64,000 nt of DNA from Burkholderia sp. (lineage in GTDB: Bacteria; Pseudomonadota; Gammaproteobacteria; Burkholderiales; Burkholderiaceae): assembly GCA_031253835.1 (NCBI GenBank), contig JAIRVP010000001.1, positions 16,269-80,268 on the forward strand, read 5' to 3'. Numbering within the stretch: position 1 is the stretch's first letter; every line of letters starts with the position of its first letter. Shown here in pieces: positions 62,889-64,000 of the stretch. A program made the position numbers and the translations under genes. The notes below the pieces were generated by a model, which made no database searches, had not been told where the DNA came from, and was given only the letters and a program-made list of their open reading frames with translations.

Positions 62889-64000
62889 TCAGAACATCGC
62901 GAGCTCGGCGCCGGCACGGGCGCCGTGCATCGCACGGGTTTCGCGGTTCAGCGCCGCGACGTCGACGATCAGCGCGACGCTGCCGTCGCCGAGGATGGTC
63001 GCCGCCGAGATGCCATGCACCTTGCGGTAGTTGGTTTCGAGGTTCTTCACGACCACCTGCTGCTGGCCGACCAGCTCGTCGATCAGCATCGCAAAGCGGC
63101 GGCCCTCGGTTTCCATGATCGTGACGATCCCCTGCGTCGGGTCGGTGCGCGCGTCCTCGACCGAGAACACCTCGTGCAGCGCGACCAGCGGCAGGTATTC
63201 ACCGCGCACGCGCACCACGCGCTCGCCGTTGCCGACCGTGTAGATGTCGTCGTTCGACGGCTGCAGCGACTCCATCACGAAGTTCAGCGGCAGGATGAAG
63301 ATCTCGTTGCCGACCTTCACCGACATCCCGTCGAGGATCGCCAGCGTGAGCGGCAGCACGATCCGCGTGGTCGTGCCGCGGCCGGCCAGCGACGTGATCT
63401 CGACGTGGCCGCCCATCGACTGGATGTTGCGCTTCACGACGTCCATCCCGACGCCGCGGCCCGACACGTCGGTCACCGTCTCGGCGGTCGAGAAGCCCGG
63501 CGCGAAGATCAGCTGCCAGACTTCGTCGTCGCTGATGTTGTCGGACACCTGCATGCCCTGCTTCGCGGCCTTCGCGAGGATCCGCTCGCGGTTCAGGCCC
63601 GCGCCGTCGTCGCTCACCTCGATCACGATGTTGCCGCCGTGATGCGCGGCCGACAGCACGAGCTGGCCGACCGCGTCCTTGCCGGCGGCGACGCGCTTGT
63701 CCACGGTTTCGATCCCGTGGTCGAGGCTGTTGCGCACGAGGTGCGTGAGCGGATCGATGATGCGTTCGATCAGGCTCTTGTCGAGTTCGGTGGCGCGGCC
63801 GTAGGTCTGCAGTTCGATCTGCTTGCCCATCTTGCCGGCGATGTCGCGCACCAGGCGGGGGAAGCGGCTGAAGACGTAGTCCATCGGCATCATCCGGATC
63901 GACATGACCGCTTCCTGGAGGTCGCGGGCGTTGCGTTCCAGCTGCTCCATGCCGTTGAGCAGGCGGTCGTGCAGCACCGGGTCCAGCGTCGACGCGGTCT
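62889..64000 (-). CDS. cheA: Chemotaxis histidine kinase, C-terminal part (cut by window edge)
   Basis: The ~370 C-terminal residues are here; the Hpt domain lies beyond the right edge. Seen are the dimerisation hairpin ([24 protein letters not shown]), the ATP-binding N-box [13 protein letters not shown]1 DDGAGLN and G2 [10 protein letters not shown], and a C-terminal CheW-like regulatory domain ([17 protein letters not shown] to [11 protein letters not shown]). It phosphorylates CheY and CheB and probably begins the che operon seen here. Confidence 0.95.
   Translation of the reverse strand, partial: TASTLDPVLHDRLLNGMEQLERNARDLQEAVMSIRMMPMDYVFSRFPRLVRDIAGKMGKQIELQTYGRATELDKSLIERIIDPLTHLVRNSLDHGIETVDKRVAAGKDAVGQLVLSAAHHGGNIVIEVSDDGAGLNRERILAKAAKQGMQVSDNISDDEVWQLIFAPGFSTAETVTDVSGRGVGMDVVKRNIQSMGGHVEITSLAGRGTTTRIVLPLTLAILDGMSVKVGNEIFILPLNFVMESLQPSNDDIYTVGNGERVVRVRGEYLPLVALHEVFSVEDARTDPTQGIVTIMETEGRRFAMLIDELVGQQQVVVKNLETNYRKVHGISAATILGDGSVALIVDVAALNRETRAMHGARAGAELAMF

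Overview
The window is high-GC DNA from a betaproteobacterium, almost certainly chromosome 1 of a Burkholderia (Burkholderia cepacia complex-like) strain. The evidence is the gene content: a type 2 argC, an ahcY gene behind an SAH riboswitch and linked to metF, an rsmI/yraN/diaA/dolP cluster, an H-NS-like protein with the TWSGRG DNA-binding motif, DUF2957/DUF3443/DUF2844 proteins, and a cheA-W-MCP-R-D-B-Y-Z locus next to flhB-flhA-flhF-flhG-fliA. Codon use is strongly GC-biased, and GTG or TTG starts are common.

Layout. 1-4.3 kb: start of an NADP-malic enzyme gene (cut by the window edge), pyrE, a secreted PEBP-like protein, a WrbA-like flavoprotein and argC, mostly single units with clear intrinsic terminators. 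4.7-8.3 kb: two tandem paralogous lipoproteins (DUF2957-like) and an OmpW-type porin, a likely envelope operon of unknown role. 8.5-13.7 kb: LysR/MFS divergent pair, LysE-type exporter, beta-hydroxyacid dehydrogenase, Mut7-C RNase-like protein and a small secreted Ala/Lys-rich protein. 14.05-18.3 kb: membrane-fusion protein, ABC ATPase and two FtsX-type permeases. 18.3-22.2 kb: carotenoid-oxygenase and DUF2239 genes in one operon behind a strong promoter carrying twin operators, then a GST/LysR divergent pair. 22.4-25.2 kb: glucarate transporter and glucarate dehydratase.

25.2-26.9 kb is a lower-GC insert-like patch holding a membrane-anchored HNH nuclease-like protein and a small membrane protein, next to a tRNA-Ala(CGC) gene. 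27-30.9 kb: cytochrome c, dolP, diaA, yraN, rsmI and rlpA. 31-37.6 kb: MBL-fold hydrolase plus DEDD exonuclease, an Lrp regulator, a CDF transporter, H-NS, a HugZ-like protein and an MFS transporter. 37.7-42.9 kb: branched-chain amino-acid binding protein, nitronate monooxygenase-like protein, dienelactone hydrolase and amidase.

43-45.9 kb is a methyl-cycle operon (ahcY, a 4-TM membrane protein, metF) under an SAH riboswitch, linking removal of S-adenosylhomocysteine with supply of methyl-folate. 46-52.6 kb: fliA, flhG, flhF, flhA and flhB, tightly overlapped, for flagellar export, placement and late-gene control. 52.9-56 kb: DUF805, a VOC protein, a DUF3443 lipoprotein and a DUF2844 protein. 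56.3-64 kb: cheZ, cheY, cheB, cheD, cheR, an MCP, cheW and the 3' end of cheA, all on the minus strand. I saw no CRISPR array, rRNA gene, complete insertion sequence or prophage.
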